From: Bin5 sp965220715
GTDB taxonomy: Bacteria; Chloroflexota; Anaerolineae; Caldilineales; Caldilineaceae
Assembly: GCA_965220715.1 (NCBI GenBank)
Contig: OZ244843.1
Coordinates: 2,046,001-2,110,000, forward strand
Length of the DNA stretch: 64,000 bases
Direction of reading: 5' to 3'
The position numbers and the translations under genes were made by a program. Shown piece by piece: positions 51,414 to 60,609 of this stretch (the first letter of the stretch is position 1; every line of letters starts with the position of its first letter). The notes beneath the pieces were generated by a model. That model made no database searches. It was not told the origin of the DNA and saw only the letters and a program-made list of their open reading frames with translations.

Positions 51414-52556
51414 ATGAACAGTGCCACAATCTCCGAAATCGAGTGGGGCATACTTGTAGGCCGGCGGCCCCGCCAGGCCGGCTGCAACTCCCGCGGGGCC
51501 GTTCACGGCCAGGATGTACAAGTGCCTCTGGCGCGTATCACCACTTCAGATGGATCCTCCGGATTCGGCGCCTGCCGCCCCTTTTCCCAAAGAAAAGCGG
51601 AATCGTTTCTCGGCGACCGCCTGAACGACCTGATTGCCCCCGGAGTTGGCGTCGCCCCGCGAGCCGCCTCCTTGGAATGCCCGCTCTGGGACCTGCTGGG
51701 TAATCGCACCGGCCGCCCCGTCTACCACCTCTTGGCGGAAACAGCCGGCAAAACAGTTTCCGAGCAACTGCGCGTACCCTGCTACGACACTTCCCTCTAT
51801 ATTGATGACCTGCACCTGACGACCGACGAAGAGGGTGCAGCCCTCATTGCCTCCGAAGCCCGTTTCGGCTATGAGCATGGGCATCGCTCCTTCAAAATTA
51901 AAGTGGGCCGCGGCGCGCGGCATATGCCCCTGCTGGAAGGCAATCGCCGCGATGTCGCCGTGATCAGGGCCGTGCGCGCTGAAGTCGGCGCCGACGCTAC
52001 CTTACTGATCGATGCCAATAATGGCTATAATCTCAACATTGCCAAACATATTCTGACCGAGACTGCCGACTGCAACCTCTTCTGGCTCGAAGAAGCCTTT
52101 CACGAAGACGGCGTGCTCTACGAGGATCTGCAAGCCTGGATCGAACGCGAAGGACTGTCGGTCCACATTGCCGACGGCGAGGGCCAAGCCTCTCCCCTGC
52201 TGCTGGACTTCGCCCGCGATGGCTTCGTTGACATCATTCAATACGACATTTTCAGCTATGGCATTACCAACTGGCTCGAGACCGGCGCCCGCCTCGACGG
52301 CTGGAACGTGGGCACCGCGCCGCATCACTACGGGCGCCACATAGGCAACTATGTCTCTGGCCATCTGGCCGCGGCCGTCGATGGCTTTCTCTTCATCGAG
52401 TGGGACGAGGTCTCCACGCCGGGGCTGGACGGATCGGCCTACCAGGTGAAGGAAGGGCAGGTACTCTTGCCGGACGCACCCGGCTTCGGGCTGGCGCTTG
52501 ATGAAGAACTCTTCCAACAGGCCGTAGCCGCCAACGGCTTTGCAGTGCGCCAGTAA
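51414..52556 (+). CDS. MR/MLE-family enzyme (copy 1)
   Basis: A 380-residue enolase-superfamily protein of the mandelate racemase subgroup. The barrel has FKIKVGRGARHMPLLEG (KxK at about 162-164), LIDANNGYNLN (first metal ligand), FWLEEAFHED (second), and HIADGEGQAS (third). A likely catalytic His lies in GTAPHHYGRHIG. A TTG precedes the ATG at 51411; the ATG at 51414 follows AGGAGAAAG. The next gene, 149 bp away, is its duplicate. A sugar-acid or lactone substrate is likely. Confidence 0.85.
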   Translation: MNSATISEIEWGILVGRRPRQAGCNSRGAVHGQDVQVPLARITTSDGSSGFGACRPFSQRKAESFLGDRLNDLIAPGVGVAPRAASLECPLWDLLGNRTGRPVYHLLAETAGKTVSEQLRVPCYDTSLYIDDLHLTTDEEGAALIASEARFGYEHGHRSFKIKVGRGARHMPLLEGNRRDVAVIRAVRAEVGADATLLIDANNGYNLNIAKHILTETADCNLFWLEEAFHEDGVLYEDLQAWIEREGLSVHIADGEGQASPLLLDFARDGFVDIIQYDIFSYGITNWLETGARLDGWNVGTAPHHYGRHIGNYVSGHLAAAVDGFLFIEWDEVSTPGLDGSAYQVKEGQVLLPDAPGFGLALDEELFQQAVAANGFAVRQ

Positions 52557-52560
52557 CAAT

Positions 52561-52580
52561 TGTTCCCCCGTTATTGGGGA
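52561..52580. terminator. Short hairpin between duplicated enzymes
   Basis: TTCCCC / GGGGAA forms a 6-bp stem with a loop of about 6-7 nt, directly after the first enzyme's stop codon. There is no T-tract, so it may be a weak terminator or incidental. Confidence 0.3.
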
Positions 52581-52705
52581 ATCCGCCAGGATTTTCTGGA
52601 TGTGTCATGTGATTTACCGTCTGCAGAGTGCCGCTGAATTGGCATCGGCGCACAATCTTTCCTACAATTTCTGAGAGTTAAACAGGTCGTCCAGGAGTTA
52701 CCCAG

Positions 52706-53851
52706 ATGCGCAGTGCGCGTATTACCGCAATCGAGTCCGCGACTCTCGTCGGCCGGCGGCCCCGCCTTGCCGGCTTCAACGCCCGCAAAAAGAGCGACCA
52801 CGGCTGGCAGTCGCAGGTCTCTCTTGCGCGCGTCACAACCGCAGATGGGATTTCGGGGTTTGGCGTAAGTCGTCTCACCCGCCAACAGGCCCAACTGCTT
52901 CTCGGTATGCAGCTGGACGAACTCATCAACGTTGACAATGGCGTCAATCAGGCAGCCTTCCCCCTGGAGTATCCGCTCTGGGATCTACTGGGCCAGCGCG
53001 CCGGCCGCCCCGTCTACCAGATCCTGGCCGAACGCGCCGGCAAAAACCTGACCGGGCCGCTGCGCGTACCCTGCTACGACACCACGCTGCTGATTGATGA
53101 CCTCCACCTACCCACCGACGAGGAAGGCGCTGCCCTGATCGCCACGGAAGCTCGATTCGGCTATGAGCAGGGGCATCGCGCCTTCAAAATCAAAGTAGGC
53201 CGTGGCGCCCGGCACATGCCTCCGTTGGAAGGCAATCGCCGTGACATTGCCGTCATCCGGGCTGTGCGCGCGGCGGTCGGCGCCGACGCCACCATTCTCA
53301 TAGATGCCAATAATGGCTATACTCTCAACATAGCCAAACATATTCTGACCGAAACCGCCGACTGCAACGTTTACTGGCTGGAGGAGGCCTTCCACGAGGA
53401 TGATGAACTGTATGATGATCTGCATGCCTGGATCGAGCGCGAGGGGCTGTCCGTCCTCATCGCCGACGGCGAAGGGTCGGCTTCGCCTCACCTTCTGGAT
53501 TACGCACGCAGAGGGATCGTCGACGTCATTCAATACGACATTTTCTCCTATGGCATGACAAAATGGCTGCAAACTGCTCCCAAATTGGATTCCTGGAACG
53601 TGCGCACAGCGCCCCATCACTACGGGGCCCATCTCGGAAACTTTGTCTCCGGCCACTTGGCCGCCGCCGTCGCTGGCTTTGCCTTCGTCGAGTGGGACGA
53701 GCTCTCCACGCCCGGGCTGGACAGTTCCGCATATACTGTTGATGACGGCCATGTGCATCTTCCGGACGCCCCCGGCTTCGGCCTGAAGCTCGACGAGAGC
53801 CTCTTTCAGCAAGCCGTGGCAGCTAACGGCTTTGCAGTAACGGCTACATAG
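52706..53851 (+). CDS. MR/MLE-family enzyme (copy 2)
   Basis: A 381-residue paralogue of the preceding enzyme. It keeps FKIKVGRGARHMPPLEG, ILIDANNGYTLN, YWLEEAFHED, LIADGEGSAS and RTAPHHYGAHLG. The two differ mainly in the capping domain and in residues lining the barrel mouth (for example VHIADGEGQ against VLIADGEGS), where this family decides substrate, so specificities may have split after duplication. It is followed by glyQS in the same direction after 76 bp; no promoter between them is obvious. Confidence 0.85.
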   Translation: MRSARITAIESATLVGRRPRLAGFNARKKSDHGWQSQVSLARVTTADGISGFGVSRLTRQQAQLLLGMQLDELINVDNGVNQAAFPLEYPLWDLLGQRAGRPVYQILAERAGKNLTGPLRVPCYDTTLLIDDLHLPTDEEGAALIATEARFGYEQGHRAFKIKVGRGARHMPPLEGNRRDIAVIRAVRAAVGADATILIDANNGYTLNIAKHILTETADCNVYWLEEAFHEDDELYDDLHAWIEREGLSVLIADGEGSASPHLLDYARRGIVDVIQYDIFSYGMTKWLQTAPKLDSWNVRTAPHHYGAHLGNFVSGHLAAAVAGFAFVEWDELSTPGLDSSAYTVDDGHVHLPDAPGFGLKLDESLFQQAVAANGFAVTAT

Positions 53852-53927
53852 CGAATAGTCAATAACAGAAACCAACTTCCAGTGACCGGAAACTACTGGT
53901 TACGATCCGCTTCCAACGAGTTGAACA

Positions 53928-56900
53928 ATGAGTGACACACCCTCAATGCAGGAAACCATCCGCCGTCTGCACGAATACTGGGCCGCGCGCGGTTGCCAGA
54001 TCTGGCAGCCCCACAGCGAAAAACTGGGCGCCGGCACCATGAACCCTGCCACCGTACTGCGCGTGCTCGGGCCCGAGCCGTGGAACGTCGCCTACGTCGA
54101 GCCTTCCTTTCGCGCCGATGACGGCCGATACGCCGAAAATCCCAACCGCATGCAAATGCACACCCAATATCAGGTGCTGCTCAAACCGGACCCCGGAAAT
54201 CCTCAGGAACTATATCTGAGCAGCCTGGAGGCCATCGGCCTCGAACGCCACCGTCACGACATCCGCTTTGTCGAAGACAACTGGGAATCGCCCGCCCTCG
54301 GCGCCTGGGGCCTCGGCTGGGAAGTCTGGCTCGACGGCCAGGAGATCACACAGTTCACCTATTTTCAACAAGCCGGCGGCGTCAGCCTCGACCCCGTCAG
54401 CGTGGAGATCACCTATGGGCTGGAGCGGATCATCATGTATCTCCAGCAGCGGACCGAGGTCTGGTCGATCGACTTCGATGGCGTCCACACCTACGGCGAG
54501 ATCTATCGTCAGCAGGAGATCGAACACTGTATCTATAACTTCGAGTTGGCCGACGTCGAGCGCCAACGGACACTATGCGATCTCTACAACGCCGAGGCCG
54601 AGGCCTGCATCGAGCGCGGCCTCGTTGCGCCCGCCCACGACTACGTGCTTCGCCAGAGCCAGGCCTTTAACATCCTGGACACACGAGGAGCTATCGGCGT
54701 TACCGAACGTGCCAAATTCTTTGCCGCAATGCGCAGCCAGGCCCGCCGCATCTCCGAACTGTACGTGGAACAGCGGCTGCACGAGGAGTATCCCTGGCTA
54801 GATGACGGCGAGGAGCCCGCCCAAAGCGATGGCAATTCAATCCCCAGACAAGACGTCGCTGCTGTTCAAGTATCCGACCCCCAATCGCTGCTCATTGAAC
54901 TGGGCAGCGAGGAACTTCCCGCCGGTGATGTGCCCGTGGGAATCCGCCAGATCGAGCTACGTCTGCGGGACCTGCTAGAGCAAGCGCGGCTCACATACGG
55001 CAGACTTACCGTTTCCGGAACGCCCCGCCGCCTGTTCGCCCAGGTGCAGGAACTGGCCTCGCGCCAGCAGGACGAAATCGTCGAACGCAGAGGGCCGCCC
55101 GCTGAGCGCGCCTTCGATTCCGACGGCCAGCCGACAAAGGCTGCTATCGGCTTCGCCCGCGGCCAGGGCGTCCAACCATCCGATCTGGAAGTCCGAGGCA
55201 ACTATGTCTACGCCGTAACCAGGCTGGAGGGTGAGCCGACCTCTGCCGTGCTGCCGCAACTAATCGAAGATCTGCTTGAAGGTATGCAGTGGGGCAGGAC
55301 TATGCGCTGGAACAGCAGCAACAAGAGCTATCCTCGCCCCTTACGTTGGATCGTCGCACTCTACGGGTCGGAGGTTATTCCCGTATCATGGGCCCATGTC
55401 ACCAGCGGGCGAGTCAGCCGCGGGCCCCGTTTTCGCGATGCGCGGGCGCGCCTGCCCGCCGGCGAGTTTACAACTTTCGACATCGCCGAAGCCGACAGCT
55501 ACTTCGACGACGCGGCCGCGCAAGGCATCTGCCTGTTCCGAGCAGACCGCCGCAAACTGATCGCAGCGGCCGTACAGGACGTGGCCGCTCGCGCCGTTGC
55601 CATCGAAACAGGAGGCGCCGACCCGCTACCGCCCGGGATCTACGAGTGGGGGCCGGATGAGGAACTTCTAGACGAAGTAACAGATCTGGTGGAAGCTCCG
55701 CAGGCCGTTATCGGCTCCTTCGAACAGCGCTTTCTGGACCTCCCCCAACCGATACTGACCGCGGTGATGAAAAAGCACCAACGCTACTTCCCTGTCATGG
55801 CCATGCCCTCAGGCTCGGACGGCGCCTCTACTTTGGCGCCCCGATTTATCACTATAGCCAATGCCGACGAACTGGACCATCCCGACGTAGTGCGGCAGGG
55901 CAATGAGGGCGTCATCCGCGCCCGCTACGCCGATGCCGAATTCTTCTTTCGGAAAGATACTGCCAAGCCCCTCGACACCTTTACCCAACGTCTGGCTACC
56001 CTCACATTCCACGCCAAACTCGGCTCGATGCTCGAGAAGGCGGCCCGCTTGCAAACGCTGGCCCCCCAAATCGCGCAGATGCTCGGAAGCGACGAGGAGG
56101 AAGTAGAGACCTCTCGGCAGGCTGCCGCGCTCTGTAAGGTGGACCTGGTTACCTCCATGGTTGTCGAAATGACCAGTCTGCAAGGGGTAATGGGGGAAAT
56201 CTACGCCCTGAAGAGCGGCGAACCACCACCGGTGGCTCAGGCGATTCGGGAGCACTACCTGCCCCGCTTCGACGGCGACTCCATACCCAAGAGCAAGGTC
56301 GGCCTTGCCCTGAGCCTTGCCGACAAACTGGATAGTCTGGTCGGTCTCTTTGGTGTCGGCGTGACGCCCAGCGGCAGCGCCGATCCCTTTGGTCTGCGCC
56401 GCGCCGCACTTGGGATCGTAAACGCCCTGACTCTCACCAATTCTTCGTTCGATCTGACTACTGCCCTGGAGCAGGCGGCCTCACACTACGGAGCTCTTCT
56501 GTCTGACGTAGCCGTTTCAAGCGCCAGGGACTTCATCATTCGCCGTTTGGAAAGGAAATTACGGGACCTGGGTTATCCGCCCGATGTCGTGGACGCCGTG
56601 CTGGCCGCGCGCGCAGATGATCCCTATGCGGCCGTCGGCACTGTTCATCATCTGGCCGCCGCGGTCGCCTCCCCTGAATGGGAAGATGTCTTCACTGCTT
56701 ACGCCCGTTGCGCCCGCATCGTGCGCGGCATCAAACACGAACTGCCCCTCCATCCCGCTGCCTACCAGGAGGAGGTGGAGTACGAATTGCACACAGCTTG
56801 CGAGGGCGCGGCCGCGAAACTGGAGAGGGCCGAGGATGCTGCTGAGTCGCTGGGGCAAGTCCTGGCCGAGTTGACCGCACCGATCAACAGGTTCTTTGAA

Positions 56901-57017
56901 ACTGTGCTGGTGAACGCAGAGGAGGAGGACGTGCGCCTTGCACGCCAGGGGCTTGTTCAGCGCATCGCACTACTCCCCGCGCCCGTCGCCGACCTGAGCC
57001 GTCTACAAGGTTTCTGA
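53928..57017 (+). CDS. glyQS: Glycyl-tRNA synthetase, fused alpha and beta subunits
   Basis: A 1029-residue class II aminoacyl-tRNA synthetase. The alpha part (about 1-290) has EYWAARGCQIWQPHSEK, GRYAENPNRMQMHTQYQV and FTYFQQAGGVSLDPVSVEITYGLERI, the GlyQ catalytic core. A variable linker follows at about 290-320, then the GlyS beta part opens with LLIELGSEELPAGDVP, followed by KGPPAERAFD-like tRNA-binding sequence (RRGPPAERAFD here). Most bacteria encode these as separate subunits; fusions are known in Chlamydiae and some others. It charges tRNA-Gly. It lies between a sugar-acid gene and a PhyH gene. Confidence 0.95.
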   Translation: MSDTPSMQETIRRLHEYWAARGCQIWQPHSEKLGAGTMNPATVLRVLGPEPWNVAYVEPSFRADDGRYAENPNRMQMHTQYQVLLKPDPGNPQELYLSSLEAIGLERHRHDIRFVEDNWESPALGAWGLGWEVWLDGQEITQFTYFQQAGGVSLDPVSVEITYGLERIIMYLQQRTEVWSIDFDGVHTYGEIYRQQEIEHCIYNFELADVERQRTLCDLYNAEAEACIERGLVAPAHDYVLRQSQAFNILDTRGAIGVTERAKFFAAMRSQARRISELYVEQRLHEEYPWLDDGEEPAQSDGNSIPRQDVAAVQVSDPQSLLIELGSEELPAGDVPVGIRQIELRLRDLLEQARLTYGRLTVSGTPRRLFAQVQELASRQQDEIVERRGPPAERAFDSDGQPTKAAIGFARGQGVQPSDLEVRGNYVYAVTRLEGEPTSAVLPQLIEDLLEGMQWGRTMRWNSSNKSYPRPLRWIVALYGSEVIPVSWAHVTSGRVSRGPRFRDARARLPAGEFTTFDIAEADSYFDDAAAQGICLFRADRRKLIAAAVQDVAARAVAIETGGADPLPPGIYEWGPDEELLDEVTDLVEAPQAVIGSFEQRFLDLPQPILTAVMKKHQRYFPVMAMPSGSDGASTLAPRFITIANADELDHPDVVRQGNEGVIRARYADAEFFFRKDTAKPLDTFTQRLATLTFHAKLGSMLEKAARLQTLAPQIAQMLGSDEEEVETSRQAAALCKVDLVTSMVVEMTSLQGVMGEIYALKSGEPPPVAQAIREHYLPRFDGDSIPKSKVGLALSLADKLDSLVGLFGVGVTPSGSADPFGLRRAALGIVNALTLTNSSFDLTTALEQAASHYGALLSDVAVSSARDFIIRRLERKLRDLGYPPDVVDAVLAARADDPYAAVGTVHHLAAAVASPEWEDVFTAYARCARIVRGIKHELPLHPAAYQEEVEYELHTACEGAAAKLERAEDAAESLGQVLAELTAPINRFFETVLVNAEEEDVRLARQGLVQRIALLPAPVADLSRLQGF

Positions 57018-57140
57018 TTATCTGAATCATAATTGTTGAGTTCGAGAGATGGACTGAGACTGCTGCTGGATGCACTACCTCTTTCGATGGCTGAAGGCAG
57101 CAAGCGACCGAAACATGACAAAAAAGGGGAGTAGAGAGCA

Positions 57141-57941
57141 ATGAATACGCACTATCTTGCAGATGAGAAAGTCAGCGAAGAGCAACTTGGCGCCTGGGTG
57201 GACCAGTTCAACCGTGAGGGATGCCTATTCCTCCGCAATGTGCTGCCGCTGGACTGGACCTCTGAACTGCGCTCCGACCTGGAAAGGTCGTTGCGAGATA
57301 ATCCCAATGGGCTGAACAACAAGAGTCATCGCGCCCACCTGGCCCACCGCATGTTCGAGACCAGTGCCGCTAATCTACGCCTGTTCGACGTGGAGCCGAT
57401 GATCTCCTTGGCCGAAGCGATCATCGGCCCGGACTGCCACGTCATCCACAACAACTCCTTCATTTCTCCCCCTGGCGGGGGCCTGGATGGCTGGCACCAG
57501 GATGATCGGCCCCATTTTATCGTCACCGAAGGCAGCGCCCCGCCTAATGTGCAGCTGCCCGCTCTCTTCTTCACTGCCAACTACTACCTCACCGACGTCA
57601 CCGAAGTCGAGCACGGCGGCACCGAAGTTATCCCTGGCTCGCATCTGTTCGGGGCCAGTCCGCCGCGTCAGTTGGACGGCACAGAGTGGGAAGAACGCAT
57701 CCGCTACAATCTGGGACTGGCGGGCAGCGTAGTCCTGTTTAACAACCAGGTCTGGCACCGGGGCGGCCCCAACCGTAGTCAGCGCACACGCTTCATCACG
57801 CAAGTTACCTACGCCCGGCGAATCATCGGGCATAAGTACTACCCGTTCATGAACTACAGCATGCCTGACCACGTCTATGCCGGCGCCGATGACAGGCTGC
57901 TGCGGCTTCTCGGATTTTTGCCACACGGCGCTTATGGATAA
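57141..57941 (+). CDS. Phytanoyl-CoA dioxygenase-family protein
   Basis: A 266-residue Fe(II)/2-oxoglutarate oxygenase. The HxD iron ligands lie in GWHQDDRPH, about residue 117, and the distal His in WHRGGPNRSQRTR, with the Arg that binds 2-oxoglutarate close behind. YAGADDRLLRLLGF ends the chain. The family covers diverse substrates and no neighbour fixes one. AAGGGGAG just upstream is the ribosome site. It is followed 67 bp later by an SDR gene, and both could modify the same small molecule. Confidence 0.88.
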   Translation: MNTHYLADEKVSEEQLGAWVDQFNREGCLFLRNVLPLDWTSELRSDLERSLRDNPNGLNNKSHRAHLAHRMFETSAANLRLFDVEPMISLAEAIIGPDCHVIHNNSFISPPGGGLDGWHQDDRPHFIVTEGSAPPNVQLPALFFTANYYLTDVTEVEHGGTEVIPGSHLFGASPPRQLDGTEWEERIRYNLGLAGSVVLFNNQVWHRGGPNRSQRTRFITQVTYARRIIGHKYYPFMNYSMPDHVYAGADDRLLRLLGFLPHGAYG

Positions 57942-58008
57942 CCGCGGGTGACGGGCGCAGCCGCGGCCCATCTTCGACCATGGACGTCGGAAAATTGAGG
58001 ATTCGAAG

Positions 58009-58785
58009 ATGAAAGGAATCGCTGGCAAGCGGGTCTTTATATCCGCCGCGGCCGGGGGAATAGGTCTGGTCATTGCCCATCGTTTCCTCCAGGCAGGCGC
58101 ACGCGTGCATGTCTGTGACGTAGACGAAGACGCACTGGCGCAGCTTGATGGTTCCGCCGACCGGCTGACCGGCGTCTACGCCGATGTGGCCGACCCAGGG
58201 CAGATGGAAGCGGTTTTTCAAGCTGTCGCACATGAACTGGGCGGGCTGGATGTGCTGGTGAACAACGCCGGCATCTCCGGCCCAACTGCAAATGCCGAAT
58301 GCATCGCGCCGGCCGACTGGCAGCACACGATAGATGTGAATCTGAACGGAGCCTTCTACTGCTCACGCCTGGCCATTCCCTTGCTCAAAGAGAGCGGCGG
58401 CGGCTCGATTGTCAACATCGCCTCCACGGCCGGCCTGTATGGCTACCCTCTGCGTGCCCCCTACGCCGCCTCCAAATGGGCGCTGATCGGCCTGACCAAG
58501 ACTCTGGCCATGGAACTGGGACCCTTCGGAATTCGAGTCAATGCCGTCTGCCCCGGCACCGTTGAAGGGCCGCGCATCAACGGCGTGATCGCCGCAAAGG
58601 CCGCCGCTCGCGGCGTCAGCGCAGAGGAAATCAGGGCCGCCTTTCGCGAAAAAAGCTCGTTGCGCACGCTGATAGCCGCGGACGATATCGCCGAAACGGT
58701 CCTCTTTCTCTGTTCCGACAGCGGCGCCCGCATTGCTGGTCAGGCCCTGGCTGTCGACGGTCACACAGAAACGCTACGCATGTGA
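58009..58785 (+). CDS. SDR-family oxidoreductase
   Basis: A 258-residue classical short-chain dehydrogenase. The nucleotide motif is SAAAGGIGLVIA (GxxxGxG, about 13-24), the NNAG motif is LVNNAGISGP, the catalytic Ser lies in NIASTAGLYG and the YxxxK in YAASKWAL. The acidic residue after strand 2 (CDVDE) suggests NAD(H) rather than NADP(H). The substrate is unknown; sugar or keto-acid alcohol groups are typical. It follows the PhyH gene in the same direction. A 15-bp tandem duplication straddles its stop codon. Confidence 0.9.
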   Translation: MKGIAGKRVFISAAAGGIGLVIAHRFLQAGARVHVCDVDEDALAQLDGSADRLTGVYADVADPGQMEAVFQAVAHELGGLDVLVNNAGISGPTANAECIAPADWQHTIDVNLNGAFYCSRLAIPLLKESGGGSIVNIASTAGLYGYPLRAPYAASKWALIGLTKTLAMELGPFGIRVNAVCPGTVEGPRINGVIAAKAAARGVSAEEIRAAFREKSSLRTLIAADDIAETVLFLCSDSGARIAGQALAVDGHTETLRM

Positions 58786-58802
58786 GCCGCTACGCATGTG
58801 AG
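58772..58802. repeat. 15-bp tandem duplication at SDR stop
   Basis: CGCTACGCATGTGAG occurs twice (58772-58786 and 58788-58802), separated by one base. The stop codon of the SDR gene lies in the first copy, so translation is unaffected. Confidence 0.6.
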
Positions 58803-58962
58803 AACAGCGCGGCCCCGCCCCATGCCAACCTCGCCGGCTATCCTACCCATCCCCAAAATCCAAGAATCCCAGTTCAGTCAACCGCTTGTCATGCCCTTCT
58901 TTATCTCTTGTACAAGCTCCCCACTAAGAACAAAAAACCAAAAAGCTCAAAACTGGCAGTGA

Positions 58963-58991
58963 TTGCTCTCCAGACTGGACTGTGTTATCAT
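58963..58991 (+). promoter_or_regulatory. Possible promoter of the rex gene
   Basis: TTGCTC and TATCAT are separated by 17 nt, giving a start near 58998 and a leader that includes the upstream in-frame ATG at 59016. I see no Rex-type operator (TTGTGAA inverted repeat) over it. Confidence 0.45.
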
Positions 58992-59135
58992 TAGTGAATT
59001 ATTTCTCAGTCGGAAATGGGCCAAACGGGTATACGCGGCCCAACTGTCCACCCAAGAGTCTGTGCCTGTCAGTCCAGACAGGTTCCCACAAACACTGTCA
59101 ATTCGGCCCCAACTGAGGAAAGCGACAACGTAACG

Positions 59136-59777
59136 GTGAAGGACGAAAGAGCGCCAGGGAAGGCTCCCATCCCTGACATCGTTATCGGACGACTGCCGGT
59201 CTATTTGCGGACCCTCCGCTTGTTGGCGGTTGAAGGGCGGGAAGTTACCTCCAGCCAGGAGTTGGGGGAGCATCTGGGCATCAGTTCCGCACAGATTCGC
59301 AAGGATCTCAGCCACTTTGGTGAATTTGGCAAGCAAGGAACGGGATACAACATCGCGTTCTTGTGCCAGCAGCTACAGAAGATCCTCAACGTCGACAGGA
59401 TTTGGCCGGTGATACTTGTGGGCGCCGGCTCCCTCGGCACGGCCATTGCCAACTACCAGGAATTTGAATCGAGCGGCTTTCGCATCGTATCAGTCTTGGA
59501 TGAGGACACACAGAAAATCGGGCAGCCAATCGGAGATGGTTTGCGCATCGAGGATTTCGCCGACCTCAAACAGCAAGTTAAAGAGTCTAATGTGAGAATT
59601 GCCGTGATGGCTGTCCCTGCCTACGCCGCCCAGCGCGTCGCCAGTGAGCTAATTGAAGCGGGCCTGAGCAGCATACTGTGTTACGCACCCATCACTCTGG
59701 CCGTCCCCTCGCACGTTCGCGTCGAATATATCGATCCGGTTGTCCACTTCCAGCATATGACCTACTATCTGCGTTGA
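59136..59777 (+). CDS. rex: Redox-sensing transcriptional repressor Rex
   Basis: A 213-residue repressor that binds DNA when NAD+ is high and releases it when NADH rises. The N-terminal winged helix shows SSQELGEHLGISSAQIRKDLS, with HFGEFGKQGTGYN following. The Rossmann part has LVGAGSLGTAIANY. The C-terminal swap helix is seen in DPVVHFQHMTYYL. The frame is open from an ATG at 59016 (253 residues), but the extra 40 residues are low in complexity and family members are about 210 long, so the GTG at 59136 is preferred. It probably controls NADH-linked respiratory or fermentative genes. Confidence 0.9.
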   Translation: MKDERAPGKAPIPDIVIGRLPVYLRTLRLLAVEGREVTSSQELGEHLGISSAQIRKDLSHFGEFGKQGTGYNIAFLCQQLQKILNVDRIWPVILVGAGSLGTAIANYQEFESSGFRIVSVLDEDTQKIGQPIGDGLRIEDFADLKQQVKESNVRIAVMAVPAYAAQRVASELIEAGLSSILCYAPITLAVPSHVRVEYIDPVVHFQHMTYYLR

Positions 59778-59849
59778 CAAAGTTACCAAAGGCAATAGCA
59801 CGTCGCCACTGCTGAACGGCGCGCACCCAAATTTCAACTTTGCCCGCCG

Positions 59850-60581
59850 TCAGAGAGGTTCTGTTCGGGGTAATCCTTGCTGCCTGGGGTAGAGTTTGGG
59901 CGTCTTGCGTAACTTTCTTATCAGCAGAACTCGCCGCTCCTCATCCAGTGTCGGCACGCCTACAGGCGAGAACCGGACCGTTTCGCCGCCCAGCAGTTCT
60001 ATCGCTTTGCGCGCTTCCATGAACTCCTCGGCCGCGTTTGGGCCTTTATATATGACCGCCATTCCGCTCTGGCGCACAAACGGCAATACATACTCAGTCA
60101 GCGTGTTGAGCCGTGCCACCGCTCTGGCCGTCGCCAGATCGAACTGGCCGCGGAAACGACCATGACGGCCCAATTCTTCAGCTCTACCCTGTACGAGAGT
60201 TACATTCTCGAGCGACAACGCGGTCACCACCTCGTCTAGAAAGCGTATTTTCTTGGCAGTGCCATCCATAAGCGTCAGTTTCAGATTGGGCCACGCGATC
60301 TTTAGAGGTACCCCCGGGAAACCGGCGCCAGTGCCGATATCGATGCAAGCCAACGCCCGCTTTGGCGGCACAGACGCTCCAATCTCCTTTGCGACAAGCG
60401 GCAGGCCAACCAGACAGTCCAGGAAATGCTTTTTCTGCACTTCTTCAATTTCCGTAATCGCGGTCAGATTCATCTTCTGGTTCCACTCGGCCAGCAGCAC
60501 GGCAAAAACGCGAAACTGCTCGATCTGTTCGCTGTCGAGAGGGATACCTAGGACCCTTGCCCCCGAAATCAGAGTCTGCAT
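59850..60581 (-). CDS. rsmG: 16S rRNA (guanine527-N7)-methyltransferase RsmG
   Basis: A 243-residue SAM-dependent methyltransferase that modifies G527 of 16S rRNA. The SAM pocket is CIDIGTGAGFPGVPLKIAWP (about 84-103), and the conserved end of the fold is LATARAVARLNTLTEYVLPF with YKGP. The frame opens upstream to 60860, but that part overlaps the NUDIX gene; the ATG at 60581 fits the family. The -10 box TACAAT with TGn extension ends only 6 nt before this ATG, so the message may be leaderless. It is divergent from the NUDIX gene. Confidence 0.93.
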   Translation of the reverse strand: MQTLISGARVLGIPLDSEQIEQFRVFAVLLAEWNQKMNLTAITEIEEVQKKHFLDCLVGLPLVAKEIGASVPPKRALACIDIGTGAGFPGVPLKIAWPNLKLTLMDGTAKKIRFLDEVVTALSLENVTLVQGRAEELGRHGRFRGQFDLATARAVARLNTLTEYVLPFVRQSGMAVIYKGPNAAEEFMEARKAIELLGGETVRFSPVGVPTLDEERRVLLIRKLRKTPKLYPRQQGLPRTEPL

Positions 60582-60587
60582 GAGTAT

Positions 60588-60593
60588 ATTGTA
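60588..60593 (-). promoter_or_regulatory. Extended -10 box of rsmG (leaderless)
   Basis: Read on the minus strand TGCTACAAT is an extended -10 box. Its last T lies 6 nt from the A of the ATG at 60581, so the start site would fall at or within a base or two of the start codon. The -35 region (TCTTCA) is poor, as is common with extended -10 promoters. Confidence 0.5.
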
Positions 60594-60609
60594 GCACAGG
60601 AGTTGACCA

